Made by a program: the position numbers and the translations under genes | Part shown: piece by piece, positions 1 to 8,222 of the stretch | Position numbering within the stretch: the first letter of the stretch is position 1 | Layout of the letters: each line of letters starts with the position of its first letter | The notes under the pieces: generated by a model | Database searches by the model: none | Seen by the model: the letters and a program-made list of their open reading frames with translations, nothing else | What the model was told of the DNA's origin: nothing | Source: an uncultured Selenomonadales bacterium | GTDB lineage: Bacteria; Bacillota; Negativicutes; Selenomonadales; Selenomonadaceae | Assembly: GCA_946407095.1 (NCBI GenBank) | Contig: CAMJMR010000022.1 | Location: 1-41,556 of the forward strand | DNA: 41,556 nucleotides | Direction: 5' to 3'

Positions 1-262
1 CAGCCGCCTTGGCAGGAGCCGCCGCTTTGACTTCAGCAGGTTTGACATCCTCAGCAGCCTTGGCAGGAGCCGCCGCTTTGACTTCAGCAGGTTTGACATC
101 CTCGGCCGCCTTGGCAGGAGCCGCCGCTTTGACTTCAGCAGGTTTGACATCCTCAGCCGCCTTGGCAGGAGCCGCCGCTTTGACTTCAGCAGGTTTGACA
201 TCCTCGGCCGCCTTGGCAGGAGCCGTTGCTTTGACTTCAGCAGGTTTGACATCCTCGGCCGC
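1..262 (-). repeat. 51-bp in-frame tandem repeat coding for the trigger factor tail
   Basis: Five consecutive 51-bp units are visible, with the internal motif GGCAGGAG recurring at 11, 62, 113, 164 and 215. Units differ by only a few bases, and the array continues past the window edge. Each unit codes for 17 residues, so copy-number change keeps the reading frame. Confidence 0.95.
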
Positions 263-1561
263 AGCCTTAGCCATTATCGCGCTGTTGTCAAGGATGAATT
301 TCATTGCCTTGCGACGGAGAATGTTGCTCGCCATAATCTCAAATTGACCGTTGTCACGCAGATATTTCGCGATTTGCTTGGGCGGCGTGTGGTACATTTG
401 CGCCATTATCGCGACTTCGTAGTTGAGGTCTTCGGGCGTGACGGAAATTTTTTCGGCGATACCGACTTGTTCAAGCAAGATGTCCGTCAGAAGATTTTTC
501 TTTGCCGATTCGCGATAGTTTTCGCGCAGGCTGTCCATAGTGGTGCCCGTAAACGCCATGTATTGTTCGAGATTCATGCCTTGCGTCTGAAGTTGCACGT
601 CCAAGTCGTTAATCATTTGCGCAATGCGATTTTCAACCATGACGGGCGGCAAATCGATTTTCATGTTGGCGACCGCCTTGTCGATTATCGCTTGGCGTTG
701 ATTTTCGGCGGCGCGGCGTTCGGCGTTCGCCTCCATGTTCTTGCGAATGTCCGCCTTGTATTCGTCGAGCGTCTGGAAGGTGCTGACTTTCTTTACGAAT
801 TCGTCGTTGAGTTCGGGCAGTTCGCGGTGCTTTATGCTGTTGATTTTGCAAGCGAATTCGGCATCTCTGCCCGCCACGTCCTTGGAATGATAATCGTCGG
901 GGAAAGTGACTTTGATTGTGCGTTCCTCGCCGACCTTCGCGCCGATAAGTTGTTCTTCAAAGTCGCCGATAAATTTATGCGCGCCTATTTCCAACGGGGC
1001 GTCTTTGGCCTCGCCGCCCTTGAACTTTTCGCCGTTAATCGTGCCGGTATAGTCCAGCGTGATGAAATCGCCGTCGACAATCGCGTCGCCCTCCGCCGCG
1101 TCAATCAGGTTGGCGTGGTGGCCGCGCAGAGCCTCAAGCTGTTTGGCAACGTCTTCGTCGGTGACGGGCTCAACGACTTTTTCCGCGTCGAGATTTTTAT
1201 ATTCGCCGAGTTCAACCTTCGGGAAGGGCGTAAACGTCAACGTGAAGACGAAATCCTTGCCCTCTTCGTTGGTGAGGACGTTGGCTTTGTTTTCGCTTAC
1301 GGGCACCAATCCCAGAGTCTTAAGAGCCGCGCGCGTGGATCTTTGCAAGAGCGCATTGCTTGCCTCGTCGATAATCGCGTCCTTGCCGAGTTGCCGCTCA
1401 AGAATCGCCAAAGGGGCTTTGCCCTTGCGGAAGCCGGGGATGTTCACGCGGTCGCCGAGCATCTTTGTTGCCTGCTTAATCGCCTTGGAAAATTCCGCAG
1501 CGTCCTCCGTGACGGTCAGTTCAATGTTGTAATCGTCTATCTTCTTTTGGGTGAGTTTCAA
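1..1561 (-). CDS. tig: Trigger factor (ribosome-associated chaperone/prolyl isomerase), C-terminal end outside the window
   Basis: Trigger factor binds the ribosome at the tunnel exit and helps nascent proteins fold. About 520 codons are visible. The N-terminal domain holds the ribosome-docking motif GFRKGKAP. An FKBP-type isomerase domain follows (motif GDFITLDYTGTI, about residues 155-245), then the helical C-terminal domain to about residue 432. After that comes an unusual tail of near-identical 17-residue units (AEDVKPAEVKAAAPAKA), still repeating at the window edge; ordinary trigger factors end near residue 430. The TTG start at 1559-1561 is chosen because GGAGG lies 8 nt upstream. The tail is Ala/Lys/Glu/Pro-rich and probably disordered. 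The clpP/clpX genes that often follow tig would lie outside the window. Confidence 0.95.
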   Translation of the reverse strand, partial: MKLTQKKIDDYNIELTVTEDAAEFSKAIKQATKMLGDRVNIPGFRKGKAPLAILERQLGKDAIIDEASNALLQRSTRAALKTLGLVPVSENKANVLTNEEGKDFVFTLTFTPFPKVELGEYKNLDAEKVVEPVTDEDVAKQLEALRGHHANLIDAAEGDAIVDGDFITLDYTGTINGEKFKGGEAKDAPLEIGAHKFIGDFEEQLIGAKVGEERTIKVTFPDDYHSKDVAGRDAEFACKINSIKHRELPELNDEFVKKVSTFQTLDEYKADIRKNMEANAERRAAENQRQAIIDKAVANMKIDLPPVMVENRIAQMINDLDVQLQTQGMNLEQYMAFTGTTMDSLRENYRESAKKNLLTDILLEQVGIAEKISVTPEDLNYEVAIMAQMYHTPPKQIAKYLRDNGQFEIMASNILRRKAMKFILDNSAIMAKAAAEDVKPAEVKATAPAKAAEDVKPAEVKAAAPAKAAEDVKPAEVKAAAPAKAAEDVKPAEVKAAAPAKAAEDVKPAEVKAAAPAKAA

Positions 1562-1598
1562 AATTTCAACCTCCTGTTCGTTATGCAATGCGGCATTT

Positions 1599-1627
1599 AT
1601 ACTAGCACAGCGCGCAAAAAATTACAA
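1599..1627 (-). promoter_or_regulatory. Probable sigma-70-type promoter of tig
   Basis: Read on the minus strand there is TTGTAA, a 17-nt spacer, then TAGTAT, about 40 nt upstream of the tig start. It lies just downstream of the ABC ATPase stop, so tig probably has its own promoter. Confidence 0.5.
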
Positions 1628-1635
1628 GTTATCCT

Positions 1636-2346
1636 TTAAAAGCGGCTTGTCAGCGCGATAAAAGTTTCTTCCAACGAATGCCCCGCGCAGAGTTTTTCCG
1701 TCGAATCCAATGCCGCCAACTTTCCGCCGTCCAAAATCGCCACGCGGTCGCACAGAGCCTCCGCCTCCTCAATGTAATGCGTCGTCAAGACGATTGTAAT
1801 TCCCTGCGCCTTCAAGTTTCGTATCAGCTCCCAAATTTTGCGGCGAACTTGCGGGTCAAGTGCAACGGTCGGCTCGTCGAGGAAAAGGATTTGCGGCTTA
1901 TGAATCAGCGAGCGGACGATAAGCAAGCGTCGTTTCATGCCGCCCGACAATTCCCGAACGAACGAACGCCGAACTTTTTCCAGCTCCACGAATTTTAACA
2001 GCTCGTCAATTCGCGCAAGCCGCGCAGGTTGCGGCAAGTGATACAAGCGCGCATGAAGTTCAAGATTTTCCTCAACCGTCAAGTCTTGGTCGAAGTTGAG
2101 ATGTTGCGGCACAAGACCGAGGAGACTTTTGACGAAAAGTTCATTGCCGACAATCGGTCGTCCCGCGAAAAAAATTTCGCCCGCCGTCGGCTTGAGTTGA
2201 AGCGTCAGCATTTTGATTGTCGTGGTCTTGCCCGCGCCGTTCTTGCCCAAAAGCCCGAAGACTTCGCCGCGATGAATTTCAAAGCTCAGCCCGTCGACGG
2301 CCTTGACTTCCCCGAAAAATTTTTTCAAGCCGACAAGTTCAATCAC
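1636..2346 (-). CDS. ABC-2-type transporter ATP-binding protein
   Basis: A 236-residue ATPase of the drug/polysaccharide-export (CcmA-like) group, which energises a separate ABC-2 membrane permease. Walker A is GKNGAGKT (34-41). The signature LSGGMKRR and Walker B ILFLDEPTVALD follow in normal order, with a switch His in LTTHY. The GTG start at 2344-2346 sits 7 nt after GGAGGG and gives the usual family N-terminus; an upstream ATG lacks a ribosome-binding site. No permease gene is adjacent, because tig follows on the same strand, so its partner must be elsewhere. Substrate unknown. It is divergent from the LysR regulator, which may control it. Confidence 0.85.
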   Translation of the reverse strand: MIELVGLKKFFGEVKAVDGLSFEIHRGEVFGLLGKNGAGKTTTIKMLTLQLKPTAGEIFFAGRPIVGNELFVKSLLGLVPQHLNFDQDLTVEENLELHARLYHLPQPARLARIDELLKFVELEKVRRSFVRELSGGMKRRLLIVRSLIHKPQILFLDEPTVALDPQVRRKIWELIRNLKAQGITIVLTTHYIEEAEALCDRVAILDGGKLAALDSTEKLCAGHSLEETFIALTSRF

Positions 2347-2367
2347 AGTTGTCCCTCCAAAAAGCAG

Positions 2368-2396
2368 TTGCAAGGCTAATTTTTACGGTGTAGAAT
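2368..2396 (+). promoter_or_regulatory. Probable promoter of the lysR-type gene
   Basis: TTGCAA (2368-2373), 17-nt spacer, TAGAAT (2391-2396), about 60 nt before the regulator start. The -35 box lies just upstream of the divergent ABC ATPase start. Confidence 0.5.
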
Positions 2397-2409
2397 ATAA
2401 ATCGCAATT

Positions 2410-2438
2410 ATTGTAACCAAATTTTACGGGCTCTTCAA
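2410..2438 (-). promoter_or_regulatory. Probable promoter of the ABC ATPase gene
   Basis: On the minus strand: TTGAAG, 17-nt spacer, TACAAT. It lies within the 110-bp divergent intergenic region shared with the LysR gene, the usual place for LysR-type control. Confidence 0.45.
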
Positions 2439-2457
2439 ATCAAAGGAAGTGACGCAA

Positions 2458-3336
2458 ATGGAGCTGAGACAACTGGAGTATTTTCAGATGGCAAGCCGTT
2501 TGAAAAACATCACCCGCGCCGCAAGGAAACTTCGAGTATCGCAGCCGAACATCACCGTAGCAATAAAAAAATTGGAGGCGGAGCTTGGCGTCCAGCTTTT
2601 CGACCGCAGCCAAAAGCAACTGACCTTGACGCCGGAAGGCAGAGTGTTCCTCAAGCGAATCGAAGTCGCGCTGAGGAATATCGACGACGCAATCTTGGAA
2701 GTCAACGACTACAAGCAACTGCAGAAGGGCACAATCAAAATCGGAATCCCGCCGATGATGGGCGCGTATCTCTTCCCGAAAGTGTTTTCCGGTTTCCGCC
2801 GCCTTCACCCAAAGCTCGACGTGATGCTTTACGAAGAGGGCTCGCTTACCATTCGCGAAAAGCTCGAAAGTGACGAATTGGACTTCGGCATTATACTCGT
2901 CCCCGACTTCACGCCGAATCTCAACGTCCTAAGGATGACGCGCAATCAGCTGATGGTTTGCGTGGCGCAAGACAGTTTGCTCGCCTATAACGCCGCAATC
3001 ACGCCGCAAGACATTGCCGATTCGGATTTGATTATGATGAAAGAGGGCTCGTATCTGCGCGAAGTCGTTCAAAACAAATTGTCCGCGCTGAAAATCGTGC
3101 CGCGCACCGTCCTTGAGTCGGGGCAAATCGTCACGATAAAGGGGCTCGTCGCGCACAAGGTCGGGATAGCCTTCCTGCTTGACTTCATCTGCAATGACTC
3201 GCCCGATATCAAAGCCGTGCCGTTTCAAGAGCCGATTTTCGTCGACATAGGGCTCGCGTGGAAGAAAGACCGCTACGTTTCCAAAGCCGCGCAGGCGTTC
3301 ATAGATTTTTGCAAGAGCTTGGGGGGCAATGACTAG
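2458..3336 (+). CDS. LysR-family transcriptional regulator
   Basis: A 292-residue LysR-type regulator. Residues 1-60 form the winged helix-turn-helix (MELRQLEYF, then the recognition region with VSQPNITVAIKKLE). A linker helix leads to the periplasmic-binding-protein-like effector domain (about 90-290). The ATG at 2458 is preferred because AAGGAAG lies 8 nt upstream; a GTG at 2449 is in frame but overlaps the ribosome-binding site. LysR regulators usually act on the divergent neighbour, here the ABC ATPase, and may also affect the SGNH hydrolase gene that overlaps its 3' end. The effector cannot be read from sequence. Confidence 0.9.
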   Translation: MELRQLEYFQMASRLKNITRAARKLRVSQPNITVAIKKLEAELGVQLFDRSQKQLTLTPEGRVFLKRIEVALRNIDDAILEVNDYKQLQKGTIKIGIPPMMGAYLFPKVFSGFRRLHPKLDVMLYEEGSLTIREKLESDELDFGIILVPDFTPNLNVLRMTRNQLMVCVAQDSLLAYNAAITPQDIADSDLIMMKEGSYLREVVQNKLSALKIVPRTVLESGQIVTIKGLVAHKVGIAFLLDFICNDSPDIKAVPFQEPIFVDIGLAWKKDRYVSKAAQAFIDFCKSLGGND

Positions 3337-3337
3337 C

Positions 3338-4273
3338 ATGAAAAAATTTTTGCCGTTGATAATGTCGGCGTGCGTTTTGTTCGGCGGCGGAGCTGTCGAG
3401 GCGAAAAAATTCCCGCCGCCCGTCCTCACCGCCGAATTTGAGCAAATGGACTTCGCGCAACTTTACCCGACGTACTCTTGGGAACCGATACCGAAAACGG
3501 AATTCTATCAGGTGCAAGTGGTCAAGGTGGAGGCGGCGCGCGACAAAATCGTTCGCGAACTGCTAAACACCGAGGCTTTCAACCGCGTGACGGATTGGAC
3601 GCCGTTTACGGAGGCGGGCGAATACTATTGGCAAGTGCGCGTCGTCGACAAGAATCACAAACCTTTAAGCGATTGGTCGGAGAAAAAATTTTTCACGGTG
3701 ACTGCGCCCGTCAAGTTCGCGGCGTTCGGCGACAGCATTACTCACGGCGGCGCGGCTTACATTCCCGCTGGGCAGCTTTCTTGCCAATGGGAAACGTACA
3801 GCTCGGTGCCGATAAAAAATCTAGCTCGCAGCGGCGATACCACTCAAATGTTGCTTGACCGCTTCGATAGGGATGTTTTGCCCTTCAAGCCGCAAGTGTT
3901 GGTTATCATGGCGGGAATCAACGACATTCGCCTGAGCGCGGACGCCGCCGCCGTCATAAAAAATCTTGAGGCGATTCGCGACAAATGCCTCGCCAACGAC
4001 ATAACGCCCGTCTTTTGCACGCTGACTTCCATGAATCCCGAAATCATTCACACGCGCGGCATTCCGCTGACGGACGGCGATTGGCGCGAAGCTCGCGAAA
4101 GGATAAATTTCTGGATAATGCACACGCCGTATTTCGTCGATGTTGCGCCCGCGCTGACCGACGACAAGGGTTACTTGCGCGCTGAACTGACTCCCGACGG
4201 CTTGCACCCCGCCCTGCGCGGCAAGAAGATTATCGGGGAGGCAGTTGCCGCTTACCTGACGAAAAATTTTTAG
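3338..4273 (+). CDS. Secreted SGNH/GDSL-family hydrolase
   Basis: A 311-residue exported esterase/lipase-type protein. Residues 1-22 are a Sec signal peptide (MKKFLPLIMSACVLFGGG then AVEA). Residues 25-120 look like a beta-sandwich (fibronectin III-like) accessory domain. The SGNH domain follows with block I GDS near 131-133, block III GIND near 192-195 and block V DGLHP near 287-291, giving the Ser-Asp-His catalytic set. The ATG at 3338 is preferred over 3329 because it places the G-rich ribosome-binding site about 11 nt upstream and starts at the signal peptide. It overlaps or abuts the LysR gene. Substrate unknown; deacetylation of cell-wall or polysaccharide material is common in the family. 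Confidence 0.88.
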   Translation: MKKFLPLIMSACVLFGGGAVEAKKFPPPVLTAEFEQMDFAQLYPTYSWEPIPKTEFYQVQVVKVEAARDKIVRELLNTEAFNRVTDWTPFTEAGEYYWQVRVVDKNHKPLSDWSEKKFFTVTAPVKFAAFGDSITHGGAAYIPAGQLSCQWETYSSVPIKNLARSGDTTQMLLDRFDRDVLPFKPQVLVIMAGINDIRLSADAAAVIKNLEAIRDKCLANDITPVFCTLTSMNPEIIHTRGIPLTDGDWREARERINFWIMHTPYFVDVAPALTDDKGYLRAELTPDGLHPALRGKKIIGEAVAAYLTKNF

Positions 4274-4335
4274 GGGCTGTTGGTAAAATTTTTCCAAAGA
4301 CCACTTCGACAGCAATATCTTCGCGAAAAAAATTT

Positions 4336-4365
4336 ATCCCCGTCAAATGTGGCGAGGATTTTTTT
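4336..4365. terminator. Bidirectional rho-independent terminator
   Basis: Stem ATCC.CG.C pairs with G.CG.GGAT around the loop AAATG, followed by seven T on the plus strand and by a T-run on the minus strand. It lies between the convergent SGNH hydrolase and chromate transporter genes. Confidence 0.7.
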
Positions 4366-4366
4366 A

Positions 4367-4927
4367 TCACTCGTATTTTTTGTCGCGCATAAGGAAGAAG
4401 CCGATAACGCCGTCAATGGCAACGAGCAACATGATATTCACACCGAAGAACAGATTCGCAACGAAGGTGCCGAGGATTATCGCAATGGGCAACAAAAGTT
4501 TTTTGGAGAATTGTTTTTTTAGCAAGTCAATCGCCACGTTCAAAAGCAGAGCGGTTGCGCCGCACTGCATACCCTTCAGGACGAGCTGAACGTATTCGTT
4601 GGAGGCGACCAAGTCGTAGAATGTGGCGACGATTGTGATGATAATCAGCGGCGGCAGGACGGTTGCGAACATCCCCGTCAAGGCACCCGCCACGCCCACC
4701 ATTCGATAGCCCAGCATGATAGCCGTGTTCACCGCCATAATGCCCGGCGTCGATTGCGCGATGGCCACCATGTTGAGCGTCTCCTCGTCGGTTATCCAAT
4801 GGTACTCGTCGACGTACTTGGCCTTGAGCAGCGGAATTATGACGTAGCCGCCGCCGACCGTGAACATGCTCACGATAAACGTCGACTTGAACAGCAGCCA
4901 ATAAAAATTTTTGTCAGTCTTAATCAA
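4367..4927 (-). CDS. Chromate transporter family protein, single-domain (CHR)
   Basis: A 186-residue hydrophobic protein of the CHR family with the conserved N-terminal motif GGGYVIIPLL and about five or six membrane segments. Single-domain CHR proteins normally work as a pair coded side by side to export chromate or a related anion. The TTG start at 4925-4927 is chosen because AAGGA lies 7 nt upstream and the product then begins at the family N-terminus. The in-frame extension farther upstream runs into a structured repeat and has no ribosome-binding site, so it is rejected. The likely partner half is at 8223-8789 on the opposite strand. The real substrate is uncertain. Confidence 0.88.
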   Translation of the reverse strand: MIKTDKNFYWLLFKSTFIVSMFTVGGGYVIIPLLKAKYVDEYHWITDEETLNMVAIAQSTPGIMAVNTAIMLGYRMVGVAGALTGMFATVLPPLIIITIVATFYDLVASNEYVQLVLKGMQCGATALLLNVAIDLLKKQFSKKLLLPIAIILGTFVANLFFGVNIMLLVAIDGVIGFFLMRDKKYE

Positions 4928-4971
4928 AGCAGAATCCTTTCCGTCAAAAAATTTTGCGCCGCGTAGTTTTT

Positions 4972-5132
4972 GGGGCGCGCATGGACGCGCGCCCGCCGGC
5001 AACAGAAACAGGGATGTTTCTTTGCCGGCACAGTCGGCTTCGGGTTGCGCGGGAGTTGCGGCAGTGGTCGGCAACCGCCCCTGCGAGGCGAATTTCTTTG
5101 CTACTTTCTTTCTTCGTTGAAAGAAAGTAGAT
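4972..5132. repeat. Structured intergenic repeat, family 1, copy A
   Basis: Three strong hairpins occur in order. They are GGGCGCGC/GCGCGCCC around ATGGAC (about 4973-4994), a 15-bp stem beginning GCCGGCAA (4995-5029), and CTACTTTCTTTC/GAAAGAAAGTAG around TTCGTT (5101-5130). A CGCCCCTGCGAGGCG segment precedes the last hairpin. Copies B, C and D at 9016, 23092 and 32004 share this order. Confidence 0.85.
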
Positions 5133-5158
5133 TCCAATCATTAAAAGCTGTCTTTGCG

Positions 5159-5186
5159 CCCTTTTGCTTAGCAAACGAAAGGGCAG
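5159..5186. other. Stem-loop downstream of the acetyltransferase gene
   Basis: GCCCTTT pairs with AAAGGGC around a 13-nt loop just past the maa-like stop. There is no clear T-run, so it may be an RNA-stabilising or weak termination hairpin. Confidence 0.4.
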
Positions 5187-5194
5187 CCCGCCGC

Positions 5195-5773
5195 TCATAC
5201 AAGCAAGGTCTCCAGTCCGATTTTCTTCACGACCCGCGCAGGATTGCCGAACGCCATAACGTTATCGGGAATGTCTTTCGTGACGAGCGACTTCGCGCCG
5301 ATAACCGAGCCGCTGCCAATCTTGACGCCGGGCAAAATCGTGACATCGCCGCCAATCCACACGTCGTCACCTATCACAATCGGCTTTGCCATTTCGAGCC
5401 CTTCGGCACGTTTGAGCGCGTCGAGCGGATGAATCGCCGTGTAGAAGTTGCAATTCGGTCCGACGAAAACTTTCTTGCCGAGGCGAATCTCCGCGCAGTC
5501 CATGAGGTAGCAGTTGTGATTGAGGAAAGTGCCCGCGCCCAAGTAAACGTTGTAACCGTAATCGACCATGAAGGGCGAGAGAATTTCAACCGCCTCCGCG
5601 TCGACGTTCGGCAAAATTTCGCGCAAAATCTTCCGCCGCCGATTCAATTCCTGCATACGCGTCAAGTTCAGCTCCAAACACAAATCTTTGACCGTAGCCC
5701 GCTCAACAATCAACCGTTCGTCGAAGTTGGCGTCGTACCATTGCCCCGCAAGCATTTTTTCCTTTTCCGTCAA
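5195..5773 (-). CDS. Maltose/galactoside-type O-acetyltransferase
   Basis: A 192-residue member of the Maa/LacA/NodL group, which transfers acetyl from acetyl-CoA to a sugar hydroxyl in the cytoplasm. The N-terminal helical cap begins LTEKEKMLAGQWYD, very like Maa. A left-handed beta-helix of hexapeptide repeats follows (VWIGGDVTILPGVKIGSGS, then VIGAKSLV) with the usual ending NPARVVKKI. The catalytic His is in NHNCY or AIHPL. The TTG start at 5771-5773 matches the family N-terminus and has GAGGAG 10 nt upstream; an upstream GTG and TTG are too close to that site. It is transcribed from a strong promoter divergent from the glycosyltransferase operon. The sugar acceptor is unknown. Confidence 0.9.
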   Translation of the reverse strand: MTEKEKMLAGQWYDANFDERLIVERATVKDLCLELNLTRMQELNRRRKILREILPNVDAEAVEILSPFMVDYGYNVYLGAGTFLNHNCYLMDCAEIRLGKKVFVGPNCNFYTAIHPLDALKRAEGLEMAKPIVIGDDVWIGGDVTILPGVKIGSGSVIGAKSLVTKDIPDNVMAFGNPARVVKKIGLETLLV

Positions 5774-5802
5774 AACGTTCACGCTCCTCAAAAATTTTTT
5801 TC

Positions 5803-5831
5803 ATTATAGCGAATTCGCCTTGACGAATCAA
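5803..5831 (-). promoter_or_regulatory. Promoter of the acetyltransferase gene
   Basis: Minus strand TTGATT, 17-nt spacer, perfect TATAAT. Its -35 box overlaps the -35 region of the divergent promoter at 5820-5848. Confidence 0.7.
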
Positions 5832-5848
5832 AGCCTGCTGTCTAAAAT
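5820..5848 (+). promoter_or_regulatory. Promoter of the DUF4422/ecfT/chromate transporter operon
   Basis: TTGACG (5820-5825), 17-nt spacer, TAAAAT (5843-5848), 22 nt before the DUF4422 gene. The two -35 boxes on opposite strands share bases, so the polymerases should compete. Confidence 0.65.
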
Positions 5849-5870
5849 TTTCGGCAAAGGGGGAATCCTT

Positions 5871-7373
5871 ATGGCTACTTACGTTCCGCGAGTGTTGCTT
5901 TGCGGCGACGCGGAAGAGTTCAGGAAAATCATAGGCGACAAGCCCGTCGAAGTGGTGGGGCAAGTAGAATTCGCTTGGGCGGGCGACGATGCGGCAAAAT
6001 TATTTTTCGACGGACACGAATTGACGGGCGAAGGGCTCAACCAACTGCTTGACGGCGCGGCGGAATATTTACTCTTCAACGACCCGCTTGAGCATAAAGC
6101 TTACCTTGAAACCTACCCGATGAACACGCAGATTCTGACGGCGGACGTCTTTGCAAAAAAATTTCGCGACGGATTCTTTTCGCTCGAATTGCTGTATTCC
6201 ATATCGGGGCTGCTTGTACAAGAAAATTTTTCGGGACGCGTCCTCGATTTTGATTGTTGCTTCGCCAAACTCGATTGTCGGGCGCGAATCAACTTCAACT
6301 TTGCGCTCGACGGCTTTGCAGAAAATTTCGGCGGCGAACTCTTCCCGATTACGGAAAACCTTTACGGAAAAATTTATCGGACGTTCGACGAATGCCGCTA
6401 TCACATTTTCGACGCGATTGTCCTGGCGAAGGAACGCACGCCCGAAGAATTCATGAACACGCTCGCCGCGACCGACGCCCTAAGCGGAAAAATTTTTGCC
6501 TTCATAAGGCGTTACTCCGTCCTTGAAAATTGGATTTACGCCTCGAAAGATATTTTCGCTCACGTCACGCGCTTTAATGAGCGCAACGGCGCATGGTATC
6601 TGATTGAAAAGAAAATGCCGCCCGCCGATTTGATCGTCTACGTCGTCACGCACAAGGACGCGCAACTGCCCGCCCTGCCCGAAGGCTACCGATTCATCCA
6701 CGCGGGTCACGCACTCGCCGCGCAGGACTTCGGCTATCTCGGCGACGACACCGGCGACAATATCAGCGCGTTAAATCACTACCTCGACGAAGCCACCGCG
6801 CTCTATTGGATTTGGAAGAACACCAAGCACACGCACGTTGGACTTATCCACTACCGCCGATTTTTCACCGCTGAAGCCCAAGAAACTTTCGACGCGACGA
6901 AAATCCTAAGCAAGGATGAAATTCTGCGGCTCCTCGGCGAATACGATATCATCGTTCAAGAAGAATACCTAAGGGAACGCAATCAGCTTGAGCTTATCCT
7001 CATCTCGACGGGACAGCCCGATTTGATAAGAATCACCGAAATGGTTATCCGCAAGCACTTGGCGAAGGCGCAACCCGATTATCTCGACGCCTACGACGCC
7101 GTGATTAACGGCTTTACGCTTTTCATTTGCGGAATCCACATCACGCGCCGAAATATCTTCGACGCCTATTGCCAATGGCTGTTCTCCTTCCTGCTCGACG
7201 CGACGATTGAACTGCGCGACAAAATTAGAGTCGGCGACATAAAGCTTGAGGAAATGCCGCACGTCTATTCGCGAATCGTCGGGCACTTCGCCGAAAGAAT
7301 GCTGACCGTTTGGCTCACGAAAAATCATTTGCGAATCAAAACTTTGCCCGTAATGTATCGCGAAAACGTTTAA
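5871..7373 (+). CDS. DUF4422 family protein (probable glycosyltransferase)
   Basis: A 500-residue cytoplasmic protein. The C-terminal half, from about residue 250 (IVYVVTHKDA), matches the DUF4422 family by its pattern HKD..., then DDTGDNIS, YWIWKN and HVGLIHYRRFF. That family is found in capsule and polysaccharide loci and resembles GT-A glycosyltransferases. The N-terminal 240 residues (starting MATYVPRVLLCGDAEEF) are a separate alpha/beta domain I do not recognise. The ATG at 5871 has GGGGG 8 nt upstream. It is first in an operon with ecfT (9-bp gap) and a chromate transporter half. Function as a sugar transferase is inferred from family context; donor and acceptor are unknown. Confidence 0.8.
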   Translation: MATYVPRVLLCGDAEEFRKIIGDKPVEVVGQVEFAWAGDDAAKLFFDGHELTGEGLNQLLDGAAEYLLFNDPLEHKAYLETYPMNTQILTADVFAKKFRDGFFSLELLYSISGLLVQENFSGRVLDFDCCFAKLDCRARINFNFALDGFAENFGGELFPITENLYGKIYRTFDECRYHIFDAIVLAKERTPEEFMNTLAATDALSGKIFAFIRRYSVLENWIYASKDIFAHVTRFNERNGAWYLIEKKMPPADLIVYVVTHKDAQLPALPEGYRFIHAGHALAAQDFGYLGDDTGDNISALNHYLDEATALYWIWKNTKHTHVGLIHYRRFFTAEAQETFDATKILSKDEILRLLGEYDIIVQEEYLRERNQLELILISTGQPDLIRITEMVIRKHLAKAQPDYLDAYDAVINGFTLFICGIHITRRNIFDAYCQWLFSFLLDATIELRDKIRVGDIKLEEMPHVYSRIVGHFAERMLTVWLTKNHLRIKTLPVMYRENV

Positions 7374-7382
7374 GGACTCGGA

Positions 7383-8189
7383 ATGCTAAAGGATATAACG
7401 CTCGGACAATTTTTCCCCGGCAATTCGATACTTCACCGCCTCGACCCGCGCACGAAAATAATTTCCCTGTTCGCGCTGATAATCGCAATTTTCGCGGCGC
7501 AAGGGTGGACGGCTTACCTTTTGCTGACGGGCGTGACGACGGGCTTGGTTTTGCTGTCGAAGGTGCCGCCGCTTATCGTTTTGAAGTCAATCAAGCCGCT
7601 CGCCTGGATAATCTTGTTCACGTTGCTTATTCACTTCGTAAGCCACGACGGCGAAGTCTTGGCGAAAGTTTACGTCTTCAAGGTGACGACGGAGGGAATC
7701 GTCTACGGCTTGCAGATAAGCTTGCGGCTGGTGCTTTTGATAGTGCTGTCGAGCTTGCTGACGTTCACGACTTCGCCGTTGCAGCTGACCGACGCCACGG
7801 AAAAACTTTTGTCGCCGCTTGCGAAAATCGGCGTGCCCGCTCACGAATTGGCAATGATGATGACGATAGCGATTCGATTCGTGCCGACGCTTTTGGAGGA
7901 GACCGACAAGATAATCAAGGCGCAAAAGTCGCGCGGGCTTGACTTCGATTCGGGCGGCCTAATCAAACGAATGCGGGCGATGGTGCCGATATTGGTGCCT
8001 TTGTTCCTGTCTAGCTTCAGACGCGCCGACGATTTGGCGATGGCAATGGAGGCGCGGTGCTATCGCGGCGGCGAAGGGCGCACTCACATGAAACGGCTCA
8101 CCTTGACGCGAAAAGACTTCTGCGCGGCGGGTGTCGTGGTTTTAATCTGCGCGGTCGTCGTCTTTGCCACGTTAAAGTTATCGGGCTAG
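7383..8189 (+). CDS. ecfT: Energy-coupling factor transporter transmembrane protein EcfT
   Basis: A 268-residue membrane protein that couples ATP hydrolysis by EcfA1/EcfA2 to a vitamin-binding S component. It starts with the typical region FFPGNSILHRLDPRTK, has several membrane segments, and carries the two coupling-helix arginine motifs in QKSRGLDF and MEARCYRGG. The ribosome-binding site AAGGA precedes the ATG. Normally it follows ecfA1-ecfA2, but neither ATPase nor an S component is nearby, so the ATPases must be coded elsewhere. The last 40 residues add a membrane segment after a basic stretch. Confidence 0.93.
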   Translation: MLKDITLGQFFPGNSILHRLDPRTKIISLFALIIAIFAAQGWTAYLLLTGVTTGLVLLSKVPPLIVLKSIKPLAWIILFTLLIHFVSHDGEVLAKVYVFKVTTEGIVYGLQISLRLVLLIVLSSLLTFTTSPLQLTDATEKLLSPLAKIGVPAHELAMMMTIAIRFVPTLLEETDKIIKAQKSRGLDFDSGGLIKRMRAMVPILVPLFLSSFRRADDLAMAMEARCYRGGEGRTHMKRLTLTRKDFCAAGVVVLICAVVVFATLKLSG

Positions 8190-8222
8190 CAATGCGCGAC
8201 TTCAATTATGAGGAGGCACGAC

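Noticed and set aside
1-262. CRISPR array from regular 51-bp repeats
   Set aside because: Units touch each other without spacers and translate in frame as the trigger factor tail.
344-1639. Plus-strand open frame of 431 codons opposite trigger factor
   Set aside because: It is the shadow of tig: the minus strand carries a full trigger factor with motifs and a ribosome-binding site, while this frame has no recognisable domain.
4928-5137. N-terminal extension of the chromate transporter through the repeat region
   Set aside because: The extension is coded by hairpin repeat A, has no ribosome-binding site, and the TTG at 4927 gives the family N-terminus.
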